A stretch of 64,000 nucleotides of DNA from Tolumonas sp008015085 (GTDB taxonomy: Bacteria; Pseudomonadota; Gammaproteobacteria; Enterobacterales; Aeromonadaceae): NCBI GenBank assembly GCA_029265125.1, contig JAJUJX010000002.1:248001-312000 (forward strand). The letters are read 5' to 3'. The position numbers and the translations under genes were made by a program. Below, one piece after another: positions 1-8,053 of the stretch (position 1 is its first letter; every line of letters starts with the position of its first letter). A model generated the notes under the pieces. It ran no database searches, was not told the DNA's origin, and was given only the letters and a program-made list of their open reading frames with translations.

Positions 1-270
1 AGCAAAAATGTTAATTTTGGAGTGAGCTTTTGCTCATATATGGCTACCGGGGCGGATGAGGTCATAGACATAAGAAAAGCATGATGAATAATTAAGTTAT
101 AGCAGCATTATTCATCAGCCATCATTGAGCAATTATTCGGCTTCCTGATTTTTAAAATTCCATAAATAGGAATTCTCCTTTCTTTCGGAATGCGGGCATT
201 ATGAGTGCGACCCAAGCTATGCAGTGTATTCGGCATGTTAAAGTCAGATAAATAAAACTGGATCAACACT
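1..270. other. Leading intergenic segment
   Basis: No convincing gene on either strand. A minus-strand reading frame at 108-317 overlaps the start of the next gene, resembles no family I know and has no clear ribosome site, so it is not called. The stretch presumably holds the promoter of the hydrolase gene that follows, but I could not pick out a confident -35/-10 pair. Confidence 0.5.
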
Positions 271-1428
271 ATGCTCAGAGCAAACGACACAACCCAATCT
301 CTCGGTTGCACCAACAAGGTTTACATCAAAATGCTGACTTTATTTCTTTCAGTCATCAGTATGATGGTTGTCTTTGGCTATTTTTATCTGAGACAACCGC
401 AGTTTGCTCAACTGTCTGATGATGTTTCATTTGATTCTCCTCATTTCACTGAAGCGACTGATTCAGGTGCTTTTGAAAATCAGATCGCGACTCCGGTCAT
501 GACGAGTTCACAAGATAAAAGCCGAATTGCGTCTATCTTTCAGTTCCTGTTTGCAAAAAATGAAAATGCGATTCCGGCAAACCCTTTACCTTCCGTAAAA
601 ACAGATTTATTGCATTTAAACAAAGCAGAAAACCTGATCGTCTGGATGGGACACTCCAGCTATTTTATTCAGATCGATGGTCTGCGTTTTTTAATCGACC
701 CGGTATTCAGCGAAAATGCCTCTCCGGTACCGGCCACTAACCGGGCATTTAAAGGCAGTAATATCTACAGCGCTGACGATATCCCGGAAATCGATTACCT
801 GTTGATCACGCATGACCACTGGGATCATCTCGATTATCCCACTGTGATGGCGTTACAACCAAAGATCAAAAACGTCGTAGCCCCTCTGGGTGTGGGTACC
901 TATTTCGAGCAATGGGGATTTGATAAATCACGCATCCATCAGGGCGACTGGAATGAAGTCATCTCTGGCCCGAATGATTTACAGATCCACATCCTCCCGG
1001 CTCGTCATTTTTCAGGCCGATTGCTGACCCGTAATAAAACACTGTGGGGTTCATTTGCACTGATCACCCCGCATCATCGCTATTATCTGGGCGGCGACAG
1101 CGGTTATGGTCCTCACTACAAAGAGATCGGACAGCGATTCGGTCGATTTGATTTAGCCATTCTGGAATGTGGCCAGTATAACCAGGACTGGAAATATATA
1201 CATATGATGCCAGAGGAAACCGCACTGGCGGCCAAAGACCTCCACGCCAGTGCACTGTTACCGTCACATAACAGTAAATTCAAGCTGTCGCATCATGCCT
1301 GGAATGATCCACTCAATCGGGTTAGTGCTGCCAGCCAGAACCAAGCCTATCGTCTGATGACTCCGATGATTGGTGAAAAAATCGAGTCAGATAATGCTCA
1401 CCAGCATTTTCAACGCTGGTGGGACTAA
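271..1428 (+). CDS. Membrane-anchored metallo-beta-lactamase-fold hydrolase
   Basis: An MBL-fold metal-dependent hydrolase of the NAPE-PLD/RomA/UlaG-like branch. The metal motif LLITHDHWDHLDY (HxHxDH) is at about residues 179-191, preceded by the family-typical MGHSSYFIQIDG and LIDPVF. Further metal ligands probably include the His of LPARHFSG and the Asp of YYLGGDSGYG. A hydrophobic stretch at about residues 21-40 looks like a signal anchor, so the catalytic domain should lie in the periplasm. An alternative ATG at 331 begins exactly at this anchor and has an AAGG upstream; either start is possible. Substrate unknown; relatives act on phosphodiester lipids or cyclic sugar lactones, but nothing here decides. 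Monocistronic, with a hairpin after the stop. Confidence 0.85.
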   Translation: MLRANDTTQSLGCTNKVYIKMLTLFLSVISMMVVFGYFYLRQPQFAQLSDDVSFDSPHFTEATDSGAFENQIATPVMTSSQDKSRIASIFQFLFAKNENAIPANPLPSVKTDLLHLNKAENLIVWMGHSSYFIQIDGLRFLIDPVFSENASPVPATNRAFKGSNIYSADDIPEIDYLLITHDHWDHLDYPTVMALQPKIKNVVAPLGVGTYFEQWGFDKSRIHQGDWNEVISGPNDLQIHILPARHFSGRLLTRNKTLWGSFALITPHHRYYLGGDSGYGPHYKEIGQRFGRFDLAILECGQYNQDWKYIHMMPEETALAAKDLHASALLPSHNSKFKLSHHAWNDPLNRVSAASQNQAYRLMTPMIGEKIESDNAHQHFQRWWD

Positions 1429-1490
1429 GGGATTATTATTCCAATAAACGGAATACTGAAATCAGATTTCACTGCTTTTTATCTTTTGGA

Positions 1491-1520
1491 TAAGCCTGAA
1501 TAATGGATCCATCAGGTTTA
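1491..1520 (+). terminator. Probable terminator after the MBL-fold gene
   Basis: Nine-base arms TAAGCCTGA (1491-1499) and TCAGGTTTA (1512-1520), with one G-T pair, are followed by TTTCTCC. It lies between the hydrolase gene and yqhD. The tail is only moderately T-rich. Confidence 0.45.
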
Positions 1521-1550
1521 TTTCTCCGCTCACAGAGTAAAGGAAACACA

Positions 1551-2708
1551 ATGAATAATTTCAGTTATCGCAATACGACCCAGATCCACTTCGGCAAAGG
1601 ACAAATCGCCAAAATTAAAGATGAAGTACCTGCAGATGCACGCGTACTGATCACCTATGGTGGTGGCAGTATCAAGAAAAATGGCGTTTTTGGTCAGGTT
1701 GCTCAGGCATTGGATGGCGTATCTTTCATCGAATTCGGTGGCATCGAAGCTAACCCACACTTTGAAACACTGATGAAAGCAGTAGAAATTGTTAAAAAAG
1801 AGAACATCAATTTCATTCTGGCCGTTGGTGGTGGCTCTGTCATTGACGGTAGTAAATTTATTGCTGCGGCTGCACGTTATCCAAATGATCCATGGGAAAT
1901 CATTCAGACTTACGGTGCCAAAGTGACCGCAGCAGTGCCGCTAGGTTGTGTACTGACACTGGCAGCAACCGGTTCAGAAATGAACAATGGCGCGGTAATT
2001 ACTAAAGCGGCTACGCAGGACAAACTGTTCTTCTTCTCTGAGCATGTGCAGCCTCGTTTCTCAGTGCTGGACCCGGAAACCACTTTCAGCCTGCCAGCTC
2101 GTCAGACCGGAAACGGTGTTGTTGATAGCTTTGTGCATGTGGTTGAGCAATATGTCACTTATCCGGTGAATGCCAAAGTACAGGATCGCTTCGCAGAAGG
2201 TTTGATTCTGAATCTACTGGAAGATGGCCCGAAAGCACTGGCTAACCCAACCGATTATGATGTTCGCGCTAACCTGATGTGGACAGCAACCATGGCGCTG
2301 AACGGTCTGATTGCAACCGGTGTACCTGCAGACTGGGCTACCCATTTGATTGGACAGGAAATTACCGGCCTGTATGGTCTGGATCATGGGCAGACTCTGG
2401 CTGTTGTATTGCCAGCCGTATGGATCTACAAGAAAGAGCAGAAGAAAGGCAAATTACTGCAATATGCTGAGCGTATCTGGGGGCTGACCGATGGTGATGA
2501 CGACAGTCGTGTTACCGCGGCAATTGAAAACACCCGCACCTTCTTCGAAAAAATGGGCGTACCTACCCGGTTAAGTGCTTACGGTCTGGATGAATCTGTT
2601 ATTCCGGCGGTCATGCAAAAGCTGGAACAGCATGGTCATACCCAGCTGGGCGAACATGCCGATATTACGCCTGCAGATGTCAAAGAAATCTTAAAACTGG
2701 CTCTGTAA
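1551..2708 (+). CDS. yqhD: NADPH-dependent aldehyde reductase YqhD (iron-type alcohol dehydrogenase)
   Basis: Cytoplasmic group III alcohol dehydrogenase that reduces short-chain aldehydes such as butanal, methylglyoxal and lipid-peroxidation products with NADPH. The N-terminus MNNFSYRNTTQIHFGKGQI is typical of YqhD, and the length (385 residues) matches the E. coli enzyme. The nucleotide-binding loop GGGSVIDGSKFIA is present. Metal ligands are expected in DSFVHVVEQY and in the histidines of HLIGQEITG and LDHGQTL. The ATG at 1551 is chosen because AAAGGA lies just upstream; an in-frame start at 1503 would add 16 unrelated residues. In E. coli yqhD is controlled by the AraC-type YqhC; no such regulator is adjacent here. 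Confidence 0.95.
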   Translation: MNNFSYRNTTQIHFGKGQIAKIKDEVPADARVLITYGGGSIKKNGVFGQVAQALDGVSFIEFGGIEANPHFETLMKAVEIVKKENINFILAVGGGSVIDGSKFIAAAARYPNDPWEIIQTYGAKVTAAVPLGCVLTLAATGSEMNNGAVITKAATQDKLFFFSEHVQPRFSVLDPETTFSLPARQTGNGVVDSFVHVVEQYVTYPVNAKVQDRFAEGLILNLLEDGPKALANPTDYDVRANLMWTATMALNGLIATGVPADWATHLIGQEITGLYGLDHGQTLAVVLPAVWIYKKEQKKGKLLQYAERIWGLTDGDDDSRVTAAIENTRTFFEKMGVPTRLSAYGLDESVIPAVMQKLEQHGHTQLGEHADITPADVKEILKLAL

Positions 2709-2720
2709 TCATAAAGCCGA

Positions 2721-2748
2721 AAAGAGACAGAAAATTCTGTCTCTTTTT
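2721..2748. terminator. Bidirectional intrinsic terminator, yqhD / exbD
   Basis: Perfect 12-bp stem AAAGAGACAGAA (2721-2732) and TTCTGTCTCTTT (2735-2746), followed by more T on the plus strand and preceded by A-rich sequence. It sits between two convergent genes and can serve both. Confidence 0.85.
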
Positions 2749-2769
2749 ACTTTCGCCAGTAAAACCCGG

Positions 2770-3186
2770 TTACTCTACCGGTTCACTCACAAAGGCAATT
2801 TTACTCACCCCGGAACGGGACGATAGCGCCATCACGTCGGCTACCTTCCCATAATCAAGATCCCGATCCGCATGTATATGTAATTCCGGAACCGGTTGTT
2901 GCTTGGCTGCTTCCAGCAGACGATCTTCCAGTTGATCGCGGGATACGAGTTCGCCATTCCAGAACATCTCCCCGCTTACTTTTATTGCCAGTTTGATATC
3001 ATCCTTCCTGATATCTTCCGGTGAACTGCTGGCCTGGGGTAAATCAACTTTGACAGCATTACTAAGTAGTGGTGCGGTGATCATAAACACGATCAATAAA
3101 ACCAGCATGACGTCGATCAGTGGGATCATGTTGATTTCGCTTTGTGGCTGCCCCTCACTATCTCCGGATAATTTGCCAAAAGCCAT
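2770..3186 (-). CDS. exbD: Biopolymer transport protein ExbD
   Basis: Inner-membrane subunit of the TonB-ExbB-ExbD motor that uses proton flow to energise TonB-dependent outer-membrane receptors. Length 138 is typical. A single N-terminal membrane helix at about residues 22-42 (INMIPLIDVMLVLLIVFMI) carries the essential Asp of the PLIDVML motif, followed by a periplasmic domain. The start codon overlaps the exbB stop by one base (TAATG), so the two are translationally coupled. Last gene of the Fur-controlled tonB operon; the terminator at 2721-2748 follows. Confidence 0.95.
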   Translation of the reverse strand: MAFGKLSGDSEGQPQSEINMIPLIDVMLVLLIVFMITAPLLSNAVKVDLPQASSSPEDIRKDDIKLAIKVSGEMFWNGELVSRDQLEDRLLEAAKQQPVPELHIHADRDLDYGKVADVMALSSRSGVSKIAFVSEPVE

Positions 3187-3947
3187 TAAATCTCTCCCGC
3201 CTGCAATTCATTTATCTGCTTAAGAGCCGTGGTTTCTTCCGGTGTTTTCACCGAGGCAGGCGTTTTACCTGTGCTTAGCAAGGCAAAAACATCATGAGCA
3301 AAGCCATCTATTTCAGCCAGATACACCCGGTTAAGACGTACAAACAGGTTGTAGGCCAGCACTGCAGGCAATGCAACGGCAAGCCCAAAAGCTGTCATGA
3401 TCAATGCCTCACCTACCGGCCCGGCGACTTTATCCAATGTGCTCTGTCCGGAAACGCTGATCCCGATCAGTGCGTTATAAATGCCCCATACCGTACCAAA
3501 CAACCCCACGAACGGTGCTGCAGAACCGACCGACGCGAGTAAAGTCAGCCCGGATTCCAGTCGCAATGTGCTGCGAGTCATCGAACGGCGTAACGCTCGT
3601 AAAATAAATTCATCATGCGAACCCATCTCGATTAACCCCTGCTCTGGGTTCTGGATCTGCCGAGCTGCATGCAATCCACTCAGTAACAACTCCTTACAAG
3701 GGTCTGTTCTGGTTTGTGGCAATATCTGTTTCTCAACTTGTTTCAGGTTACGGCATTGCCAGAACGCCGATAAGAATTCGCGGGTATCACGCCGGGTTTT
3801 CCAGCTTTGCCATACTTTCAATAGAATCCAATACCAAGTTGCGACTGACATAATGAGTAATAAAACAGCCGGAATTAACCCAACACCAGAAGTCTGGTCA
3901 ATCAGATGAGCCAATCCCATTTCAGTAATTTCTTGTGAAGTTTCCAC
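3186..3947 (-). CDS. exbB: Biopolymer transport protein ExbB (MotA/TolQ/ExbB family)
   Basis: Proton-channel subunit of the TonB energising complex, 253 residues, with three membrane segments: near the N-terminus (GLIPAVLLLIMSVATWYWIL) and two in the C-terminal half around LLASVGSAAPFVGLFGTVWG and ALIMTAFGLAVALPAVLAYN, the latter two lining the proton path. I chose a GTG start at 3947 because AAGGAG lies just upstream and it leaves a 5-bp gap after tonB; a longer frame to 4037 would run into tonB. An ATG at 3923 is a second option. Coupled to exbD by a one-base overlap. Confidence 0.93.
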   Translation of the reverse strand: METSQEITEMGLAHLIDQTSGVGLIPAVLLLIMSVATWYWILLKVWQSWKTRRDTREFLSAFWQCRNLKQVEKQILPQTRTDPCKELLLSGLHAARQIQNPEQGLIEMGSHDEFILRALRRSMTRSTLRLESGLTLLASVGSAAPFVGLFGTVWGIYNALIGISVSGQSTLDKVAGPVGEALIMTAFGLAVALPAVLAYNLFVRLNRVYLAEIDGFAHDVFALLSTGKTPASVKTPEETTALKQINELQAGEI

Positions 3948-3952
3948 GGCTA

Positions 3953-4648
3953 TCAGCTCCTTAATCTGAAAGAAACGGGTACGATCACCCAACCAGCAAT
4001 AGAAGTATTGGCCTGTCTGGCCGGAACAAAACTCCACTGCTCAACAGCAGCAATAGCAGCCTCATCAAGTCGGGTAAACCCGCTGCTTTTAAACAGTGCA
4101 ACAGAAATCGCCTTGCCTTCAGCAGATACATGCACCTTCAGTTTTACTGTCCCTTCTTCTTCCAGCATACGTGACCGGCGTGGGTAGACAGGAGACGGAT
4201 TAGATAAATACGCAGCACTGAATTTAGGTGCTTCGACCGGAATCGCTTGCTGAGGTGCTTGTTGTTTGACTGGTTGGCTGACAACAGTCTGCTGTGGCTC
4301 TGGGGCCGTTTTAGCTATTTTTTGCGGTTGGACCTGTGGTTTCGGTTTATGCCGCACAGGCTTCTTTATCATTTTTCTGACGGGCAACGTTTTTTTTACT
4401 GCAATCTCAGGCTGCTGTTTTTCAGATTCTGGTTTTACTGCCTCCTGTCGAACGGGTTGTTTTGCCGGTTGTGGCTCCGGTGAAACCCAACGCACAGATA
4501 ATGGTACTGCGCTGACCGATTCCGCTCTTTTTTCTGTAGGCTTCGCGTTGATTACACTGGCAAACGCCAGCGCATGCAGCACCATAACCACCACCACGAT
4601 GGGCCAGCCTCGTAGCGGCTGTGGAATAAAGTCTGTCTGATAATTCAT
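3953..4648 (-). CDS. tonB: Energy transducer TonB
   Basis: Spans the periplasm to pass energy from ExbBD to outer-membrane iron and vitamin receptors. Order: short cytoplasmic tail, membrane anchor at about 15-33 (WPIVVVVMVLHALAFASVI), a long Pro/Lys/Glu-rich rod (about 60-135, many KP/EP/QP pairs), and a C-terminal domain with YPRRSRMLEEEGTVKLKVHV and the FVPARQ region. Length 231 is normal. It is followed by exbB after 5 bp, and preceded by a 45-residue peptide gene and a Fur operator, so iron repression is expected. Confidence 0.95.
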   Translation of the reverse strand: MNYQTDFIPQPLRGWPIVVVVMVLHALAFASVINAKPTEKRAESVSAVPLSVRWVSPEPQPAKQPVRQEAVKPESEKQQPEIAVKKTLPVRKMIKKPVRHKPKPQVQPQKIAKTAPEPQQTVVSQPVKQQAPQQAIPVEAPKFSAAYLSNPSPVYPRRSRMLEEEGTVKLKVHVSAEGKAISVALFKSSGFTRLDEAAIAAVEQWSFVPARQANTSIAGWVIVPVSFRLRS

Positions 4649-4722
4649 GCTGAAAAAATCTGATACGGCTCAAAAGACAAGACTATTGTATGACACATTA
4701 ATGCAAATGCGAATAGTTATTA

Positions 4723-4860
4723 TTAAAGCAAATACCACAAGGTCAGGATCTGCTCTCTCACCATGATCAATAAGATGCTTACAGCCCAAATCGCAAACAG
4801 CGTATATTTGTATTTTGTTTCTCGAGGTAGTTGTTCATGGCCTTTCTTCATAACGGTCAT
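4723..4860 (-). CDS. Small membrane peptide (45 aa) leading the tonB operon
   Basis: A 45-codon frame, MTVMKKGHEQLPRE at its start and ILTLWYLL at its end, begins 11 bp after the Fur palindrome and ends 74 bp before tonB. It has a basic, polar N-terminus followed by one predicted membrane helix (YTLFAIWAVSILLIMV), consistent with N-in topology. An AAGGA lies 11 bases before the first ATG; the second ATG (residue 4) is an alternative start. I recognise no family. Its position as first gene under iron control suggests a link to the Ton complex, but that is inference. Confidence 0.6.
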   Translation of the reverse strand: MTVMKKGHEQLPRETKYKYTLFAIWAVSILLIMVREQILTLWYLL

Positions 4861-4870
4861 CCGAAATGTT

Positions 4871-4901
4871 ATCCTTAATAATAATTATTATCATTAAGGA
4901 T
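4871..4901 (-). promoter_or_regulatory. Fur box in a 31-bp palindrome, operator/promoter of the tonB operon
   Basis: The arms ATCCTTAAT (4871-4879) and ATTAAGGAT (4893-4901) pair perfectly, and the intervening bases continue the symmetry with one mismatch. Read on the minus strand the core is TGATAATAATTATTA, 14 of 15 to the 7-1-7 Fur consensus. A GATAAT (complement of 4887-4892) can be the -10 with a weak TTACTG -35 seventeen bases upstream, so bound Fur-Fe(II) would cover the -10. Controls the 45-aa peptide, tonB, exbB and exbD. Confidence 0.85.
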
Positions 4902-4954
4902 AAAAAGTCCAGTAACTTACCTCGTTGAATGACTAAATATTTTGCTTATCAGCA

Positions 4955-5191
4955 TTAACCTCTGGCACCAAAACGGTAACGATCTGTAACCTCATCTTCT
5001 GCTGAGTTTATGTCTGTCGATGCTAGCGTTTTTACTGTTGTAACAGGCTTCAGCGCAAGATAAGCAAGGAAATGTGCTGTCAGCTGATATTCTTCCGCAT
5101 ATTCGAGAAAATATTTGATCTGTGTTTCTTCGTCCCACGAATGATGGGCAACCAGTTCGTTATAATTCTGCTTTGCACTAATCACGCGCAT
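4955..5191 (-). CDS. Uncharacterised 78-aa protein
   Basis: Small soluble protein beginning MRVISAKQNYNELVAHHSWD, mostly helical in appearance, with a Ser/Thr-rich acidic C-terminal third ending in YRFGARG. The ATG is preceded by CAGGGAGAT, a good ribosome site, and codon use resembles neighbours, so I think it is real. It lies upstream of the Fur palindrome in the same direction but is separate from the iron operon. I do not recognise the family and suggest no function. Confidence 0.6.
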   Translation of the reverse strand: MRVISAKQNYNELVAHHSWDEETQIKYFLEYAEEYQLTAHFLAYLALKPVTTVKTLASTDINSAEDEVTDRYRFGARG

Positions 5192-5309
5192 ATCTCCCTG
5201 TTATTGCACATTCATACACTATTTTTCTGTACCTGAAATAGTATGAAGCAAATCTGATGCCGCGATGCACCAAAATCCGCTATGCTCTGCAAAACTCTCG
5301 CGGGAAATA

Positions 5310-5957
5310 ATGATGAATTTTGACTTATTCTGGTTACTGAAATCTCTGCCAGCTGTTGTTATTGGACTTACCGTTCATGAATTGGCGCATGCATTAATGG
5401 CCTACTTTCTGGGGGATATGACGGCTAAAAATGATGGGCGTCTGACGCTTAACCCCCTCAAGCATATCGATCCGTTAGGGTTTATTCTGATTGTGATTGC
5501 GGGCTTTGGCTGGGCAAAACCCGTAAATTTTAATCCGGCCAATCTGCGCAATAAACATCGTGATGAGATCCTGATTTCCCTTGCTGGACCATTTTCCAAT
5601 TTTTTGCTGGCGGTATTATTTCTGGTGATCGCCCGAGGATTATTTGCACTGCCCTATTTCACCCAAGATCCGACCGGATTAACGGTAATTAATCTTCTGG
5701 TTGCGTGGAGCGTGATCAACTTTGGCTTGTTTGTCTTCAATTTGATCCCGATTCCGCCACTCGATGGATCTCATGTTTACACCACGTTTCTGGCAAAGAT
5801 TAACCCGCAGCTGACTCAGACGATTTATAAATACGGAACAGTTGCTCTGCTGCTTATCATCATCATCCAGACTAATACTAAAATGCAGATTTTACCGCTG
5901 TCTCCTTTGATTAAAGGGCTGACCAACTATTTCATATCATTACTGCAGTTTCGCTGA
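5310..5957 (+). CDS. Site-2 protease family protein (peptidase M50)
   Basis: Polytopic inner-membrane zinc metalloprotease of the short, PDZ-less M50 group. The zinc motif VHELAHAL (HExxH) is in the first membrane segment at about residues 22-29. The second motif IPIPPLDGSHV supplies the Asp ligand in the third-to-fourth segment. There are about five or six hydrophobic segments in 215 residues. Start placed at the first of two adjacent ATGs (5310/5313) after CGCGGGAAATA; the frame open from 5265 has no ribosome site. Substrate unknown; these proteases cut membrane-embedded helices. Monocistronic. Confidence 0.88.
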   Translation: MMNFDLFWLLKSLPAVVIGLTVHELAHALMAYFLGDMTAKNDGRLTLNPLKHIDPLGFILIVIAGFGWAKPVNFNPANLRNKHRDEILISLAGPFSNFLLAVLFLVIARGLFALPYFTQDPTGLTVINLLVAWSVINFGLFVFNLIPIPPLDGSHVYTTFLAKINPQLTQTIYKYGTVALLLIIIIQTNTKMQILPLSPLIKGLTNYFISLLQFR

Positions 5958-6117
5958 GAAGATTAAGTTGTTATAAATCGCCTATTAAGCTCGACTGATG
6001 GGCATGCTGACAGCTATGAGCATACGATAATCCAATGACCGAAGTGTTATACACCAGAAAACTTTAAATTTTTCGAAGATTTCGGTACTTGTCTCTTCCC
6101 GTCAGCATCAAAAGATG

Positions 6118-6156
6118 TTTAAATTCCCAATCATAAATTATGCATAAATATGCACA
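6118..6156 (+). promoter_or_regulatory. Pair of ARG boxes (ArgR operator) before argG
   Basis: Two 18-bp sites, 6118-6135 (TTTAAATTCCCAATCATA) and 6139-6156 (TATGCATAAATATGCACA), are separated by exactly 3 bp, the spacing used by ArgR hexamers. Each matches about eight of the ten fixed positions of the consensus WNTGAATWWWWATTCANW. The second is a near-perfect palindrome. Arginine should repress argG through this site. Confidence 0.7.
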
Positions 6157-6201
6157 GTGAAAGATGTCTGGTTGATAGAACATTCTGTCATATGAAATTC
6201 A

Positions 6202-6230
6202 TTGACCACTGGCATATATAAGGCATATTT
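6202..6230 (+). promoter_or_regulatory. Candidate sigma-70 promoter for argG
   Basis: TTGACC at 6202-6207 and CATATT/ATATTT at 6224-6230 with a 16-17-bp spacer. It sits about 45 bp downstream of the ARG boxes, so repression would need the boxes to act from upstream, or another promoter overlaps them. Moderate confidence only. Confidence 0.35.
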
Positions 6231-6272
6231 TCCGGGTGCATTTTCCATAGTTCTTTGGGCAGGATTAAACTT

Positions 6273-7601
6273 ATGACAACTATTCTCAAACATCTTCCGA
6301 TTGGCGAACGCGTTGGTATTGCGTTCTCCGGTGGTCTTGATACCAGTGCAGCTCTGCTGTGGATGCGCCAGAAAGGTGCCGTACCATATGCGTACACTGC
6401 TAACTTGGGTCAGCCAGATGAAGATGATTATGAAGCGATCCCTCGCCGCGCTAAAGAATATGGTGCAGAAGAAGCTCGTCTGATCGACTGCCGTAAACAA
6501 CTGGTTGCAGAAGGTATTGCAGCCATTCAGTGCGGTGCTTTCCACAACACGACCGCAGGTGTTGCTTACTTCAACACCACTCCACTGGGCCGTGCAGTTA
6601 CCGGCACCATGCTGGTTGCCGCGATGAAAGACGATGGCGTGAACATCTGGGGTGACGGCTCTACCTATAAAGGAAACGATATCGAGCGTTTCTATCGTTA
6701 TGGTCTGCTGACCAACGAATCACTGCAAATCTACAAACCATGGTTAGATACTGACTTCATCGATGAGCTGGGCGGCCGTCATGAAATGTCAGAATTCATG
6801 ATCAAATCTGGTTTCGACTACAAAATGTCTGTTGAAAAAGCTTACTCAACCGACTCAAACATCTTAGGTGCAACTCACGAAGCCAAAGATCTGGAATACC
6901 TGAACTCCAGCGTAAAAATCGTTAACCCAATCATGGGCGTGAAGTTCTGGGATGAGAACGTTAAAATTCCTGCTGAAACGGTGACAGTTCGTTTTGAGCG
7001 TGGGCATCCGGTAGCTATCAACGGCATGTCTTTCGCGGATGACGTTGAAATGATGCTGGAAGCAAACCGCATTGGTGGCCGTCATGGTCTGGGCATGAGC
7101 GATCAGATCGAAAACCGCATCATCGAAGCAAAAAGCCGTGGTATCTATGAAGCACCAGGTATGGCGCTGCTGCACATCTGCTACGAGCGTCTGGTAACTG
7201 GTATTCACAACGAAGATACCATCGAGCTGTACCATGCTCATGGCCGTCAGCTGGGCCGTTTCTTGTATCAGGGCCGTTGGTTCGACTCTCAGGCTCTGAT
7301 GCTGCGTGATGCTTCTCAGCGTTGGGTTGCCAGTGCAATCACCGGTGAAGTAACTCTGGAACTGCGTCGTGGTAACGACTACTCCATCCTGAATACCGTA
7401 TCTGACAATCTGACTTATCAGCCAGAACGTCTGACTATGGAAAAAGGCGAGTCTATGTTCTCTCCTGACGATCGTATCGGTCAGCTTACCATGCGTAATC
7501 TGGATATCACTGATACCCGCGCAAAACTGCACAACTATGTTGAAACTGGTCTGCTGAGTGCCTCAGCTGGTACAGGTGTTCCGCAGGTAGAACAGAAGTA
7601 A
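6273..7601 (+). CDS. argG: Argininosuccinate synthase
   Basis: Joins citrulline and aspartate with ATP cleavage to give argininosuccinate, the penultimate arginine step, in the cytoplasm. The protein begins MTTILKHLPIGERVGIAFSG and carries the PP-loop FSGGLDTSAALLW for ATP, then YTANLGQPDEDDY as in E. coli ArgG. Length 442 versus 447 in E. coli. The ATG at 6273 matches the E. coli N-terminus; a longer frame from 6255 is not needed. No other arg gene is adjacent, as is usual for this enterobacterial-type argG. Regulation through the ARG boxes upstream is expected. A strong terminator follows. Confidence 0.97.
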   Translation: MTTILKHLPIGERVGIAFSGGLDTSAALLWMRQKGAVPYAYTANLGQPDEDDYEAIPRRAKEYGAEEARLIDCRKQLVAEGIAAIQCGAFHNTTAGVAYFNTTPLGRAVTGTMLVAAMKDDGVNIWGDGSTYKGNDIERFYRYGLLTNESLQIYKPWLDTDFIDELGGRHEMSEFMIKSGFDYKMSVEKAYSTDSNILGATHEAKDLEYLNSSVKIVNPIMGVKFWDENVKIPAETVTVRFERGHPVAINGMSFADDVEMMLEANRIGGRHGLGMSDQIENRIIEAKSRGIYEAPGMALLHICYERLVTGIHNEDTIELYHAHGRQLGRFLYQGRWFDSQALMLRDASQRWVASAITGEVTLELRRGNDYSILNTVSDNLTYQPERLTMEKGESMFSPDDRIGQLTMRNLDITDTRAKLHNYVETGLLSASAGTGVPQVEQK

Positions 7602-7649
7602 TTGATTTTCGCAGCATCATATCAGTGATGCTCCATTTTAAAGTTCAAA

Positions 7650-7687
7650 AGAGAGGGGCATCCGATGGATACCCCTCTCTTCTTTAT
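7650..7687 (+). terminator. Intrinsic terminator after argG
   Basis: Stem AGAGAGGGG (7650-7658) with CCCCTCTCT (7672-7680); the loop holds a second ATCC/GGAT pairing. TCTTTAT follows. It separates argG from the convergent SemiSWEET gene. Confidence 0.85.
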
Positions 7688-7714
7688 ATGTTGATCGCTC
7701 TCTATCGTAAGAAT

Positions 7715-7975
7715 CTAACGATAACGTAATTTCATTCCCAGAATCACCGATGCCAGCGCCAGTGTTATCCCGTTGGAGGCAATAATAGAGATTTGACCAT
7801 GGCTAAAACCGTAAATACACCACAGCAACACTCCGAGGGTAAAGGCAACATACATAACAAGCGAAATACCCGATACGTCGCGGGTTTTTAATATCTTAAT
7901 AACTTGCGGAATGAATGAACCAGTAGTCAAACACCCTGCAACCAATCCGATCAGTTCAGTGACAGATGCATCCAT
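7715..7975 (-). CDS. SemiSWEET-family sugar transporter (MtN3/PQ-loop)
   Basis: An 86-residue half-transporter with three membrane helices; two copies form a facilitator for small sugars. The PQ motif is visible in GSFIPQVIKILKTRDVSGIS at about residues 19-38. Helix 2 is MYVAFTLGVLLWCIYGF and helix 3 contains SNGITLALASVILGM, with the typical Asn. It ends downstream of the GH1 gene on the same strand (78-bp gap), so it may share the beta-glucoside transcript. Substrate not readable from sequence. Confidence 0.85.
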   Translation of the reverse strand: MDASVTELIGLVAGCLTTGSFIPQVIKILKTRDVSGISLVMYVAFTLGVLLWCIYGFSHGQISIIASNGITLALASVILGMKLRYR

Positions 7976-8053
7976 GATGTGTCTCCAGAAATTTGCCAGC
8001 TAAAAAAATCCCCTTCCGAAAAAGGGGATGAAGTCAAGCACGGGATAAAAATC

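Noticed and set aside
108..317. 69-aa minus-strand frame at the window start
   Set aside because: Overlaps the start of the MBL-fold gene, lacks a ribosome site and family resemblance.
4700..4722. Second Fur box just upstream of tonB (ATGCGAATAGTTATTATT)
   Set aside because: Matches the Fur consensus only weakly; the 31-bp palindrome upstream is far better.
6138..6545. 135-aa minus-strand frame over the argG promoter and start
   Set aside because: Antisense shadow of argG; Cys/Phe-rich composition typical of such shadows.
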